From: a virus
Direction: 5' to 3' (one strand)
Length of the DNA: 23,922 bases
Virus record (IMG/VR): IMGVR_UViG_3300010157_000250
Coordinates: 1 to 23,922 of that record
Shown: positions 15,415 to 23,317 of the stretch, one piece after another
How the letters are laid out: every line of letters begins with the position of its first letter
Numbering within the stretch: the first letter of the stretch is position 1
The notes under the pieces: model-generated
Told to the model about the DNA's origin: nothing
What the model saw: only the letters and a program-made list of their open reading frames with translations
Databases searched by the model: none
Program-made: the position numbers and the translations under genes

Positions 15415-15953
15415 TAGTGTTGTTTTTCTACCGTTAAATCTAAATCAGTTGGCGGCTCTTTTACAATAAACGAACCGCTACTACCTGTATTGGCAAAGAT
15501 ACTGCTTTCAATAACATGCGCTTTAAAATCTATAATGTAGTGGTAAAGGTTATCGTGGGCGTAGTCCTGCTCCTCGTTTACCGGAACCATCCGCCCGCAT
15601 CCGTCTGCCTTGTATAATGAAAAAAACTGCAATAACCTTTTGCGCAAATCAAATACATTCATGTTTTGATCTTGAGTGCCGTCCATAGCGTCAAATTCCT
15701 GATGAATCAAATGCACTCTGAATGTAACATCTGCGGCTAAGTATGTTCTGCCCAAAGTTTCCCATTGTTGCGGCAACACCTCTAAGTAAGCACAAGGATA
15801 ACGTGGCAAAGTAAGCTCACCCGCTTTCACCCTGTTTAGTTGGTCGTTCCACATTACGGACTTCATATCTACCACCTCGCCATCACCGGTAGTAATGAAC
15901 ATGGAGCCTATCTCATCTCGTAACTCAATGATTATATCTTTAAGTAGTGGCAC
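15414..15953 (-). CDS. probable tail terminator / neck protein (Mu gp37-like position)
   Basis: A 179-residue protein. The layout fits the tail-terminator class: an N-terminal helix (LLKDIIIELRDEIG), a central PRYPCAYLEVLP strand, then AADVTFRVHLIHQEF and a helix (NMNVFDLRKRLLQFFSLY), with further strands (YHYIIDFKAHVIES) and a disordered tail. Similar small alpha/beta proteins cap the tail tube and contact the neck. The identification is by fold-like pattern and position next to gpG, not by a diagnostic motif. The stop overlaps the J start as TAATG. Confidence 0.5.
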   Translation of the reverse strand: MPLLKDIIIELRDEIGSMFITTGDGEVVDMKSVMWNDQLNRVKAGELTLPRYPCAYLEVLPQQWETLGRTYLAADVTFRVHLIHQEFDAMDGTQDQNMNVFDLRKRLLQFFSLYKADGCGRMVPVNEEQDYAHDNLYHYIIDFKAHVIESSIFANTGSSGSFIVKEPPTDLDLTVEKQH

Positions 15954-16413
15954 TTAGGGCTTGTTTTATTCTTTGGTTCACTTTATCGTCTAATTTCTGT
16001 ATCAGTTCTTTTGAAAAGCCCATAAATGGACGGGCAGGAATCTTATCTGTTCCATCATTTTGCGCCTTAGCATAAGGCAAGTCCACACTCCAAACTACCC
16101 TGCTTAAACTCGTTTCTTTGGTGCTTCCGTTAACCGCCCTGCGCAACGTACCGCCTCTTTTTCTATATCCTGCACCTATCAGTATTGGCGTTGTTCTTCT
16201 TTGTAGCCCTTTTGTTTTAGGATACTTATACGCCTTAGTACCGGGTGTTCGTCTCTGTACTTCCTTCCACGGTGCGCCACTATACCCCTGTTTAGTAAAA
16301 TTGCCCACAAATTCCCGCACGCCAATAGCCCCCAATTCAATAGGAAGCGTTCTAGATAATTCCTTTAACGCTTTACTGTTGGCAGCAAATTTAGCAGCGT
16401 TGTTGTTTTCCAT
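15940..16413 (-). CDS. phage virion morphogenesis protein (gpG / tail completion family)
   Basis: A 157-residue basic protein resembling the Mu gpG / P2 gpS virion morphogenesis family. Characteristic features are a GVREFVGNF segment, then GAPWKEVQRR, a Lys/Arg-rich loop through KGLQRRTTPILI, GGTLRRAV, the VVWSVDLPYAKAQNDGT segment and IPARPFMGFS near the C-terminus. A short helix (KLDDKVNQRIKQAL) ends it. Such proteins act at the head-tail junction or in tail completion. It starts in a TAATG overlap with the previous gene and overlaps the next by 14 nt. In Mu, G also follows gp30, which agrees with this position. Confidence 0.82.
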   Translation of the reverse strand: MENNNAAKFAANSKALKELSRTLPIELGAIGVREFVGNFTKQGYSGAPWKEVQRRTPGTKAYKYPKTKGLQRRTTPILIGAGYRKRGGTLRRAVNGSTKETSLSRVVWSVDLPYAKAQNDGTDKIPARPFMGFSKELIQKLDDKVNQRIKQALSATT

Positions 16414-16688
16414 TACGCAAGTGCAGGTTTTTTAGCCTCCAATAAATCGTATTCCAATTTCTCTTTTTGAAACGCATGGCCTTCAATAATAACTACCCCG
16501 TGCAAGATAATGCCCTCGTCTTTATTGAACTTGTAATCAGGAGCCGTTCTCTTGGTGTACTCGGAAAACTCATACCACCATGAATGACAAAGACGGATAG
16601 TTTTGATTCTTTTGTTAAACCTTCTGCAATGAAGCATACAGGCGATAACAGCGTCTATGCTTATGTACCCCGTGCTTTTATTCATCAT
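16413..16688 (-). CDS. hypothetical protein
   Basis: A 91-residue protein of unknown role. It starts within the last codons of the MuF-like gene (ATGATG at 16688/16685) and ends in a TAATG overlap with the next gene, so it belongs to the operon. Residues 9-50 are rich in Cys, His and aromatic residues (ACMLHCRRF, RLCHSWWYEF), and a beta-rich segment follows (GIILHGVVIIEGHAF). The two Cys/His pairs could bind a metal, but the spacing matches no finger I know. Tight packing is the main support for its being real. Confidence 0.65.
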   Translation of the reverse strand: MMNKSTGYISIDAVIACMLHCRRFNKRIKTIRLCHSWWYEFSEYTKRTAPDYKFNKDEGIILHGVVIIEGHAFQKEKLEYDLLEAKKPALA

Positions 16689-17445
16689 CCTTAGGTATTG
16701 GTAGATTAAAGTTTTCCTTCGCTAAATTATGGTATTCTTTTGGAATATCGAAATAAGGATGCGCCTTGTCATAGATATCGCCCGTCTTGCCTACGTTGCT
16801 TTTGAACACGTCCTGCATTTTTTCGCTTACGTCATCAACTATATCTTGATTCCCTTCCGTTGGCTGAACGTCCGCATCTTCCTGTATGACAATGCACCTG
16901 CAGTTGTAATGATTTTCAGGCATGATAGTATCCCATATATCATCATCCACCGGGGCTACAATTCCGTCCAATGGCTGACAAATAGCGCAAGCATCACCAA
17001 TAGCTGAATACCTAAGCATAGGTAACACATCTTTGTTTGCTTCTATATCATTCCACTTAGCTGCATTTTGTGCTTGTGCTATGGCTGTATTGTACTCCGT
17101 CAATGCCCAATCCACATTAAACAGGTCGTAGGTTTCCTGTGCCGCATTCCGGAACTCCTTAAACGAAATAAGCCCGCCTGTATCAGTCAGAAGTGCCTTA
17201 TAAGCCTCGACCTGCTGAAAGGTTTTAGCCCCTGAAAAGAGGTACACATTTTCACGTAGGCTTTTGAGCATCTTTAAATCATGCCCATCAAAGTCGGCCA
17301 ATGTGCCACCGTAACCATTATATAAGCCTTTTTTCAGATACTCAGCAATATCAAGGTACAAATCCTTAGGCAGATTATTGTAGTCAATAGAGCCGTCAAA
17401 GACACCATTCATTAAATCATCTATCTGCTTTTTGGATAATTTCAT
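16678..17445 (-). CDS. MuF-like minor head protein (Mu gp30 / SPP1 gp7 type)
   Basis: A 255-residue protein. The C-terminal signature is a CAIC pair (Cys153, Cys156) in GDACAICQPLDG, followed by ENHYNCRC (177-184) with His179, Cys182 and Cys184. This CxxC/HxxCxC pattern is diagnostic of the phage Mu protein F family. The N-terminal two-thirds is helical. Members are minor capsid proteins bound to the portal and often ejected or needed for DNA injection. No toxin-like extension is fused here: the protein ends about 70 residues after the motif. I use the ATG at 17445, which overlaps the previous stop as TAATG; an upstream ATG would add four residues. Confidence 0.88.
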   Translation of the reverse strand: MKLSKKQIDDLMNGVFDGSIDYNNLPKDLYLDIAEYLKKGLYNGYGGTLADFDGHDLKMLKSLRENVYLFSGAKTFQQVEAYKALLTDTGGLISFKEFRNAAQETYDLFNVDWALTEYNTAIAQAQNAAKWNDIEANKDVLPMLRYSAIGDACAICQPLDGIVAPVDDDIWDTIMPENHYNCRCIVIQEDADVQPTEGNQDIVDDVSEKMQDVFKSNVGKTGDIYDKAHPYFDIPKEYHNLAKENFNLPIPKDDE

Positions 17446-17711
17446 TATGGCAAACACATCATTTTACGTGCAGTATCTTCGCACCCTCTTTCGTAGTCGC
17501 TTTGCTTTGCATCTTCCAAAACAACCATAGGTTCGATGCCTGAACTTGCTATCCAAAACAATTCTCCAAGATGATTTTTTAATTTTACAAATCTTTCATC
17601 ATGTGTATGCTCTACAACTTTAAACTCAAAAATATCCTGTGTTGAAATGATGTTTGGTCGCATATTTGCGCCAGTAATAAAGCGCATTCCTACCTTTGGT
17701 GTAAAGATCAT
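17445..17711 (-). CDS. hypothetical protein between portal and MuF-like gene
   Basis: An 88-residue protein with no family I recognise. The first 60 residues look like a small beta domain (GMRFITGANMRPN, FEFKVVEHTHDERFVKLKN, LGELFWIA). The C-terminus is helical and ends KMMCLP. No membrane segment or signal peptide is present. Its stop overlaps the next start as TAATG, and the gene lies 11 nt after the portal, so it is very likely translated with its neighbours. A non-structural accessory or assembly role is possible, but nothing in the sequence shows one. Confidence 0.7.
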   Translation of the reverse strand: MIFTPKVGMRFITGANMRPNIISTQDIFEFKVVEHTHDERFVKLKNHLGELFWIASSGIEPMVVLEDAKQSDYERGCEDTARKMMCLP

Positions 17712-17722
17712 GAGTGTTAGTG

Positions 17723-19060
17723 TTAGTTTTTATAAATATTCGATACTTTTTTCTTTAGATTATCCGTCATGTCAGGATTGGGAGCCACAGTAGGCGCAAT
17801 ACTTACAGGTATGCCCGTCCTTTCTTCAATATATTTCGGATCAACTGTAAAGCCCGCCTGTTTTAACTGATAAATATTGGATACGGTTACTGCATTGTTT
17901 TTATCTTCATTCTCTCGCAGTTCCATCTTTTCCTTGTCATTCTCCAATTTCCAAGTAAGGCCGTCAGGAATATTGAATCCTAAGTTGCGCATACGTGGGA
18001 TAAGAAGATTGTTCACATTATTCTCAACTGATCTGCCATCCGTTGTAGCCTTTTCATCCAAAGCATTGCTCACAGGATTATCTTCGTTTCCTTGCTGTGA
18101 ACCAAGTTTACCGGGCGTACTATCCATAGCGTCCGAGTGGCCAAGTATAATTTTGCTGATTTTCTTTTCAAGCCTAACTTCAAAATTATCATAGGACTTG
18201 TAACCCGTTCCACCTAATGCCGTTTCCAAAAACTCAATCTCATCTTGCAAGTCAATAACAGTAAATCCACTACTCCCCATATCTCGGATAGCATCATACA
18301 ATTCTTGACGTTCCTTGCCTGACTTGCTCGACTTGCCTACTCTGAAGGGTTGTGCAAACAATTCTACAAAATCACCATTAAAGCCTAATAAGTTTCTAAG
18401 GAATATCTCATAAAGAGCAACTGAATAAAGATAACCGTACCCCGTTGGACTGCTGCCGTTATCGCTTGGCGTATCGCAGTAAACGTGCCAATCTCTGTAC
18501 GGCTCCTCTAAAAACTTATAACCTCCCGGCATGTTTTGAAAAGTCAAAACCTCGTATCTGTCCGGGCTGACGTTCCAACGCTTGATGCTTTTTATGTTCG
18601 GGAAAGCATCGCCTTCTATATCACCCAATGAAATTAGACTGTACCCGTATGCCTCTTTTTCGAGTACATAGGTCAAGTATTTCTCAAACCACTCACTTTT
18701 GAATATCGCCTCTAAAGCCTCGTCCTCAACCTTTGTTTCTCCGTTGTAAAAACTCCACGTTCTTAATAAGGTCATGTTGTTACGCTTACCCATGCACGCC
18801 TTTACATGACCGTTTAAAATCGTGTCAATATAAAGTATCTGCTGCTTTGTTCGCCACGGATAGAACGCTGATTCCGCTTGTCTAGCCGCATCCCTCCAAG
18901 TGCTTACGTCCTGCCTTATCCTTTGAACTTGCGTAGGGAATATGGCATTGCTCAAATCCTTTTTTAGCAGATTAACGTCCGTGCTTACATTGGTAGATAA
19001 GGGCGTGCCTATCGTGGTAGGGGATATGAAGTTAGACAGTCTTTGTATGAGTGAAGCCAT
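17723..19060 (-). CDS. portal protein, Mu gp29-like (DUF935)
   Basis: A 445-residue protein resembling the Mu gp29 portal family. Typical stretches are the N-terminal FYPWRTKQQILYIDTILNGH, the core FEKYLTYVLEKEAYGYSLI, the SPDRYEVLTF region, and FAQPFRVGKSSKSGKERQEL. Later come ISKIILGHSDAMDST and a C-terminal ELRENEDKNNAV followed by helices. It would form the dodecameric ring through which TerL packages DNA. It starts at an ATG overlapping the previous stop (TAATG) and is followed after 11 nt by a small gene. Length fits the family. Confidence 0.85.
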   Translation of the reverse strand: MASLIQRLSNFISPTTIGTPLSTNVSTDVNLLKKDLSNAIFPTQVQRIRQDVSTWRDAARQAESAFYPWRTKQQILYIDTILNGHVKACMGKRNNMTLLRTWSFYNGETKVEDEALEAIFKSEWFEKYLTYVLEKEAYGYSLISLGDIEGDAFPNIKSIKRWNVSPDRYEVLTFQNMPGGYKFLEEPYRDWHVYCDTPSDNGSSPTGYGYLYSVALYEIFLRNLLGFNGDFVELFAQPFRVGKSSKSGKERQELYDAIRDMGSSGFTVIDLQDEIEFLETALGGTGYKSYDNFEVRLEKKISKIILGHSDAMDSTPGKLGSQQGNEDNPVSNALDEKATTDGRSVENNVNNLLIPRMRNLGFNIPDGLTWKLENDKEKMELRENEDKNNAVTVSNIYQLKQAGFTVDPKYIEERTGIPVSIAPTVAPNPDMTDNLKKKVSNIYKN

Positions 19061-19995
19061 TAGTAGCTATTTATTTTTTTTACCCCGCCACCAAAACGAA
19101 TCCTCATGCCTTGATCGGGTTGTAATAACGGAAGCGAAGGCGTTACATTGCCCCTTTCAACTGCCTGTAAGTATCCGAGTGCGCAGGTAATTGGGTAGAT
19201 AAAACCCTTATCCCCCGCTATTCTCTCCTCCTCCGCTCCTTTGGCACGTTCCATTCTTACTTTTGGTATGTTGGCAGGTGCTAGGCGTGCATTGAGTTCG
19301 TACAAGGCAATGTCTATACAGGCGGTTTTTATTCTCAAATCCCTGTTATCCCCGCAAATATAGTAGTCGGTTTCGTCAGGAGCGATACTAGCCATTACAT
19401 AGTAGGTTGTTCCTGCGCCCCAATAACTTAGCCCATTAGTCGCATCGTCCGGGAACACATTACCAATCGGTATATTTTCCACGTTCCTATACTGCAGGTC
19501 GCTTGCATGATTTTCTACTACCGTTGGTTTTAGTGCTGTGTAAACCTTATCAGCCCACCATACCATATCGCCAATTTTATAAACAGCCTTATAATCAAAT
19601 ACCGGATGAGGGTACTTAGCATAGTAAAGCTTATACCTTTTATTTATCTTGCGCCAATCGCCCGAAGCAAATGTCCCTGTTGTTTCGCTTACAATACAAA
19701 TATAAAAATCCGTGCCTTGAATGCAGGGCATAGAATAGTAGTAAGTATCTGATTCTTGATATACGGGCGCATCTAAGTAATAACGCTCCCCGGCGTAGTA
19801 ACTTCGCCCTAAATCCCATGCTAATGTTTCTCTAAATTCTGTGTTTATATCAAAACGAGGTCTAAGCATTGACTTAGCCAATTCGCACGCTGCGTTTATC
19901 TCCTCATCAAGTATATCTAAGTTGCTGCCTATAATCTGATTAAGGGCATCTGTTTGAATTAAACGTGTGAAGTCCTGACGGAATAGATAAGGCAT
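19060..19995 (-). CDS. Mu gp36-like head-tail connector with a beta-rich insert
   Basis: A 311-residue protein. Residues about 5-58 (LFRQDFTRLIQTDALNQII, then helices ending in LRPRFDI) and about 218-290 (LRIKTACIDIALYELNARL, ending in GYLQAVERGNVTPSLP) resemble the two ends of the Mu gp36 family (DUF1320). That family is about 140 residues long and acts at the head-tail junction. Between them lies an insert of roughly 150 residues rich in Tyr and Trp. It has a segment AVYKIGDMVWWADKVYTAL (137-155) that looks like a small carbohydrate-binding (CBM5/12-like) module, and a second weaker one near 84-116. In Mu this gene lies after the capsid gene; here it precedes the portal. The gene ends in a TAATG overlap with the portal start. 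Confidence 0.65.
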   Translation of the reverse strand: MPYLFRQDFTRLIQTDALNQIIGSNLDILDEEINAACELAKSMLRPRFDINTEFRETLAWDLGRSYYAGERYYLDAPVYQESDTYYYSMPCIQGTDFYICIVSETTGTFASGDWRKINKRYKLYYAKYPHPVFDYKAVYKIGDMVWWADKVYTALKPTVVENHASDLQYRNVENIPIGNVFPDDATNGLSYWGAGTTYYVMASIAPDETDYYICGDNRDLRIKTACIDIALYELNARLAPANIPKVRMERAKGAEEERIAGDKGFIYPITCALGYLQAVERGNVTPSLPLLQPDQGMRIRFGGGVKKINSY

Positions 19996-20143
19996 TTTGG
20001 CACTTTGGCTACAAATATAGGGAAATTATTTCAATGCCAATTATTCCTTACAAACAAGTGCATTATCTGTTTTGTTTTACAAGGCGAGCAATTTAGACTA
20101 AACTATTGATAATTAAACTACGTGCAAATAATCAACATATAAA
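19996..20143. other. intergenic region between terL and the gp36-like gene
   Basis: This AT-rich 148-bp gap holds no reading frame I can support. It contains the promoter at its downstream end and an imperfect AT-rich inverted repeat, 20106-20114 against 20127-20135 (8 of 9 pairs, 12-nt spacer), just after the terL stop. The inverted repeat has no T-tract behind it, so it is a poor terminator; it could be an operator. Confidence 0.5.
20012..20040 (-). promoter_or_regulatory. Bacteroidota-type promoter for the first late block
   Basis: On the minus strand a TTG (20040-20038) is followed after 18 nt by TATATTTG (20019-20012). This matches the -33 TTTG / -7 TAnnTTTG promoter pattern of Bacteroidota. 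Transcription would start about 10 nt before the ATG of the gp36-like gene at 19995. The site lies in the 148-bp gap after terL, where a promoter for the downstream operon is expected. Only the sequence match supports it. Confidence 0.65.
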
Positions 20144-21526
20144 CTAATAACCATGTTTTGATACATTTTTCCCTGTCATTGGGTTAGTTACTATACCGCC
20201 TCGCTGATATTCCGCATATTCTTGGGCGAAAGCAAAGCAAAACAGATAATCGGTCAAATCTGTAAAGTGGCCATACTTTTGATACCGCACCCCGTTCACC
20301 GTTTCCATTTCCTTGTTTTTCGTGCCGTCTGCCGCCTCTTTTAGATTGATGAAATCATTGATGGCCTTCTTACACGAATCATTTATCATAAATGTTATAC
20401 CGCCCCTTCCCGTTTCTAAAAAGGTGTTAATCCACATACCCCTTGCCACCACACTAGGGTTAGATGAAGCCACCCTGCGCTGTGGTAAAAACTCTCTCAA
20501 TTCTTCCATCACAAGCCTAAAAAAATCGTACCCCTTCTCAATCTTGGTATCATCCTTTTGCGCTGTACTATCACCATAGACGAACATTCCTGATTTATGC
20601 CCCATATACTTGCGCTTGATTTCCGAACAAACCGCCTTGATAGTGTTGTTTGGATTCACCCCGGCTATCTCATCAATCATGCGAACCGCTTTCCCCTCGA
20701 TCTGAAATATGCCTACCGGTAAGTATGGATTGACGTTATCGTCCCAACTGATATGTAATGGCAATTCAGGATTGTATTCGCAATGCCCTACGTGCTTATC
20801 CAATTCAAAGCATTTATAAAACTCGCCGCCTGTTTTTAGGCTTATATCCCATTCACCTTCAACAAACACCTTGTACTGATACTTGGGAAGCATCTTAAGG
20901 CTTTCAATGTATTCTTGGGGGATATGTGGGTTATCTTCTATTCGTGCCTGTAAGTAGGCCACGCCCTTAGGCAAGGTTCCTGCTTTCCACCTGTCATAAA
21001 ATCGATCCTTTGTCCATCCCTGATTAGGGTTACAACTCATTAATATCTTTGTTGGGCAACCGGGCGAACCGAACCACGAACCGGCACGCTCGATAATCTT
21101 ATTAAAGGTTTCTTCGTTAATCTCATTCACCTCATCCACAAAAGCCCCGTTTATCTCCAAGCCCCGGAACCTATTTAACTCTTTATCCGTGTCGTAACTT
21201 TCGGCCATAAATATAATCTCGCTGCCGTTGTTCCAAGTAATTGTTTGCGTTTGCTGATTAAAATGCCTGACGTAGGCTTGAAGCCCTTTGCCTAAAAAGT
21301 ACTCGTTAAAAGTTTTTAGTAAGGTGCGCTTTAAGGTTGGCATACTTTCCCGAAGCATTAACCAACGGCTATTAGGATATTGAAAGCAGAATGTAACTAT
21401 CTCTAGGCATCCCCAATAAGACTTAGCACCTCGAATAGCGCCACCATAAAGCACGATATTGTTTTCTTTTAGTAACCGGTGTGCCTCCCGCTGCTTTGGT
21501 GTTGGGGTGAATTTAAGCTGTTCCAT
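20144..21526 (-). CDS. terL: terminase large subunit
   Basis: A 460-residue packaging motor with ATPase and nuclease halves. The Walker A-like motif is GGAIRGAKS (28-36), Walker B is AFVDEVNE (128-135), and the coupling motif is SCNPN (164-168). In the nuclease half, acidic residues expected of an RNase H-like fold appear in SWDDN (260-264) and YGDS (317-320), with further aspartates near the C-terminus (FTDLTDYL). Length and motif order fit TerL of Mu-like and PBSX-like phages. It acts at the portal, pumping and cutting DNA. It overlaps the small terminase by 14 nt and is followed by the only sizeable gap in the packaging region. Confidence 0.95.
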   Translation of the reverse strand: MEQLKFTPTPKQREAHRLLKENNIVLYGGAIRGAKSYWGCLEIVTFCFQYPNSRWLMLRESMPTLKRTLLKTFNEYFLGKGLQAYVRHFNQQTQTITWNNGSEIIFMAESYDTDKELNRFRGLEINGAFVDEVNEINEETFNKIIERAGSWFGSPGCPTKILMSCNPNQGWTKDRFYDRWKAGTLPKGVAYLQARIEDNPHIPQEYIESLKMLPKYQYKVFVEGEWDISLKTGGEFYKCFELDKHVGHCEYNPELPLHISWDDNVNPYLPVGIFQIEGKAVRMIDEIAGVNPNNTIKAVCSEIKRKYMGHKSGMFVYGDSTAQKDDTKIEKGYDFFRLVMEELREFLPQRRVASSNPSVVARGMWINTFLETGRGGITFMINDSCKKAINDFINLKEAADGTKNKEMETVNGVRYQKYGHFTDLTDYLFCFAFAQEYAEYQRGGIVTNPMTGKNVSKHGY

Positions 21527-22049
21527 TCCAGTCTATAATGACGGGCTTGTCTATTGTGATTTCTTGCTTTGACTTAACCGGCGCATAATCCCCGTCCATT
21601 TTATTTAGTTCGGCGTAAAGGTCTTTCATGGTTTTTCGCAGGTAGGCTTTGGTTTCTGCATTCATAATCTTATTAACCACCTGCAATTTACCCCCCAATA
21701 CCACATAATCCTCTACTATTGCCCTGTCAAGGTCGGCTTGGATGCCATTAATTTGGTCTTGTATGTGCCGCTTTTTTTCAATTTTCGATTTTAAGCCTGT
21801 TTTAAGCTGTTCTATTGTGTTCGCCTCCACTTGTTCACTAGTACTCTTCTCCTTCATTTCTTGCCACTCTACGATAGCCTTATCGTAGGCTTTCAAGCAT
21901 CGTTCCTTCATAATGCTTTTTGAGGTTCGCAAAAGTTCGTATAAGTTCGTTTTGCCCGTGTTGCCTTTTTCAAACATGGCAATAAGCCAATTATGGAGTT
22001 GAGCGTCGCTAATAGGTGTTTTCGCTGTTAACTTACTTGCTTTGGGCAT
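21513..22049 (-). CDS. terS: terminase small subunit (probable)
   Basis: A 178-residue protein directly upstream of the large terminase and overlapping it by 14 nt. This is the standard place for the small subunit, which binds the packaging site and delivers DNA to TerL. The N-terminal part (ISDAQLHNWLIAMFEKGNTGKTNLYELL) looks like a helical DNA-binding region. A long charged helix follows (KSKIEKKRHIQDQINGIQADLD), as in the oligomerisation domain of small terminases. The C-terminus ends in DWNGTA. I chose the ATG at 22049. A GTG at 22085 adds 12 residues and overlaps the methyltransferase stop as TAGTG, but it lies inside the tandem repeat. Assignment rests mostly on position, since small subunits diverge strongly. 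Confidence 0.75.
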   Translation of the reverse strand: MPKASKLTAKTPISDAQLHNWLIAMFEKGNTGKTNLYELLRTSKSIMKERCLKAYDKAIVEWQEMKEKSTSEQVEANTIEQLKTGLKSKIEKKRHIQDQINGIQADLDRAIVEDYVVLGGKLQVVNKIMNAETKAYLRKTMKDLYAELNKMDGDYAPVKSKQEITIDKPVIIDWNGTA

Positions 22050-22080
22050 CGGTGTTTTGGATATACTTGTCAATTTCTTT

Positions 22081-22160
22081 ATCACTAAGCTGCTGCCCGT
22101 TTCTCTTTATCACTAAGCTGCTGCCCGTTTCTCTTTATCACTAAGCTGCTGCCCGTTTCT
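22081..22160. repeat. 28-bp tandem repeat, 2.9 copies, at the methyltransferase / small terminase junction
   Basis: Three direct copies start at 22081, 22109 and 22137. The first two are identical over all 28 bases, and the third matches for 24 before it diverges. Each copy contains ctaagctgctgcccgttt. Because 28 is not a multiple of 3, each copy is read in a different frame by the methyltransferase gene on the minus strand. The end of the first copy also supplies the TAGTG that forms the methyltransferase stop and a GTG start candidate for the small terminase. Confidence 0.97.
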
Positions 22161-23308
22161 TTTCTATGTTTTATAAATCGAGCAACTATTACATCACAGT
22201 ACTTGGGGTCGAACTCGACTAAATATGCTTTCCTGCCCATTTGATCACACGCAATCATTGTGGTGCCACTACCACCAAAACCATCTGCCACAATATCTCC
22301 TTGTTTGCTGCTGTTCCCTATTTGGTAGGCAAATAGCCGGATGGGCTTCATTGTTGGGTGTTCAGCATTTCTGCTTGGTCTGTCAAAATTTAAAATAGTT
22401 GTTTGTTTTCTATCTGAATACCATCCGTGAGCCGCTCCCTCTTTCCAACCATATAAGCAAGGTTCGTGTTTCCATTGGTAATCCTGTCTTCCCAATACCA
22501 TTGAATTTTTTACCCAAATCAAACATTGCTTAACCATAATACCGGCATCTTTCATCGCTTGGCGAAAATTAGCACCTTCCGAATCGGCGTGCCAAACATA
22601 CCAAGCACCGCCTGCTTTTGTATAGCTTCCAAGTGCTGTGTAAAAATCATATAAAAACTGATAAAATGATTTATCGTCCATATTGTCGTTTGCAATCTTT
22701 AGTTTTTCTTTTGTGCCTCCCTCATAAGCAACATTATAAGGTGGGTCTGTAACCACTAAATCTGCTAAATGTTCCCCAAACAATGTTTTAAAAGTATCTG
22801 TTTGAGTACTATCACCACATAAAAGTTTATGGTCGTTTATTTCGTACAAATCACCTAATACAGTAATAGGTTCTTTTGGTGCAACACCGTTAAAATCATC
22901 TTCGATGGCTTCTGGTTCTTGCTCGGCTACTTCCACACCCCACTCAACACAAACAGCTGCACCAACTTCCGCCTCAATTAACTCGGCATCAAATACAATG
23001 TTGGCTTTAGCTGTTGCATTATCGGCCAAAGCCATTTCTCTACCTTCGGGAGAATCTAAATCTATATCTGTTCGTTTGACGGCGATAATTTTAGTACCGT
23101 CTGATTCAATTATCTGCACGTCCTCCATTCCGATTGCCGCAGCATTTTCCACGGACTTATTCCCTGCGATGATTCGATTATTTTTGTCTATCAAAATGGA
23201 ACGTCCCGCCCCAAATTTCCTAAATGATTTTTCAATCAATGAATTACCAAACTCTGAACCCTTGTTAAAGTTCTTGTCATCCGGTATTAAGTCTTTTAGC
23301 TTTGCCAT
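22085..23308 (-). CDS. ParB-like domain / beta-class DNA adenine methyltransferase fusion
   Basis: A 407-residue DNA methyltransferase. The N-terminal part (about 1-130) resembles the ParB-like nuclease fold often fused to phage methylases (RSILIDKNNRIIAGNKSVENA, about 36-56, then LADNATAKANI). The catalytic domain carries motif IV as TDPPYN (187-192) and the SAM-binding motif I as FGGSGTT (344-350), preceded by HPTMKP. Motif IV before motif I marks the beta class, and DPPY suggests adenine-N6 methylation. No restriction enzyme is beside it, so it is probably an orphan methylase, perhaps protecting phage DNA or marking it for packaging. The last 20 or so residues are encoded by three tandem copies of a 28-bp repeat read in three different frames (ETGSSLVIK, RNGQQLSDK, EKRAAA). 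The observed C-terminus is therefore set by repeat copy number. The TAG stop overlaps a possible GTG start of the next gene. Confidence 0.9.
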   Translation of the reverse strand: MAKLKDLIPDDKNFNKGSEFGNSLIEKSFRKFGAGRSILIDKNNRIIAGNKSVENAAAIGMEDVQIIESDGTKIIAVKRTDIDLDSPEGREMALADNATAKANIVFDAELIEAEVGAAVCVEWGVEVAEQEPEAIEDDFNGVAPKEPITVLGDLYEINDHKLLCGDSTQTDTFKTLFGEHLADLVVTDPPYNVAYEGGTKEKLKIANDNMDDKSFYQFLYDFYTALGSYTKAGGAWYVWHADSEGANFRQAMKDAGIMVKQCLIWVKNSMVLGRQDYQWKHEPCLYGWKEGAAHGWYSDRKQTTILNFDRPSRNAEHPTMKPIRLFAYQIGNSSKQGDIVADGFGGSGTTMIACDQMGRKAYLVEFDPKYCDVIVARFIKHRKETGSSLVIKRNGQQLSDKEKRAAA

Positions 23309-23317
23309 TTTACAAAG

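Noticed and set aside
20106-20135. Inverted repeat after terL as an intrinsic terminator
   Set aside because: The stem is AT-rich with a mismatch and a 12-nt loop, and no T-tract follows; kept only as a possible operator.
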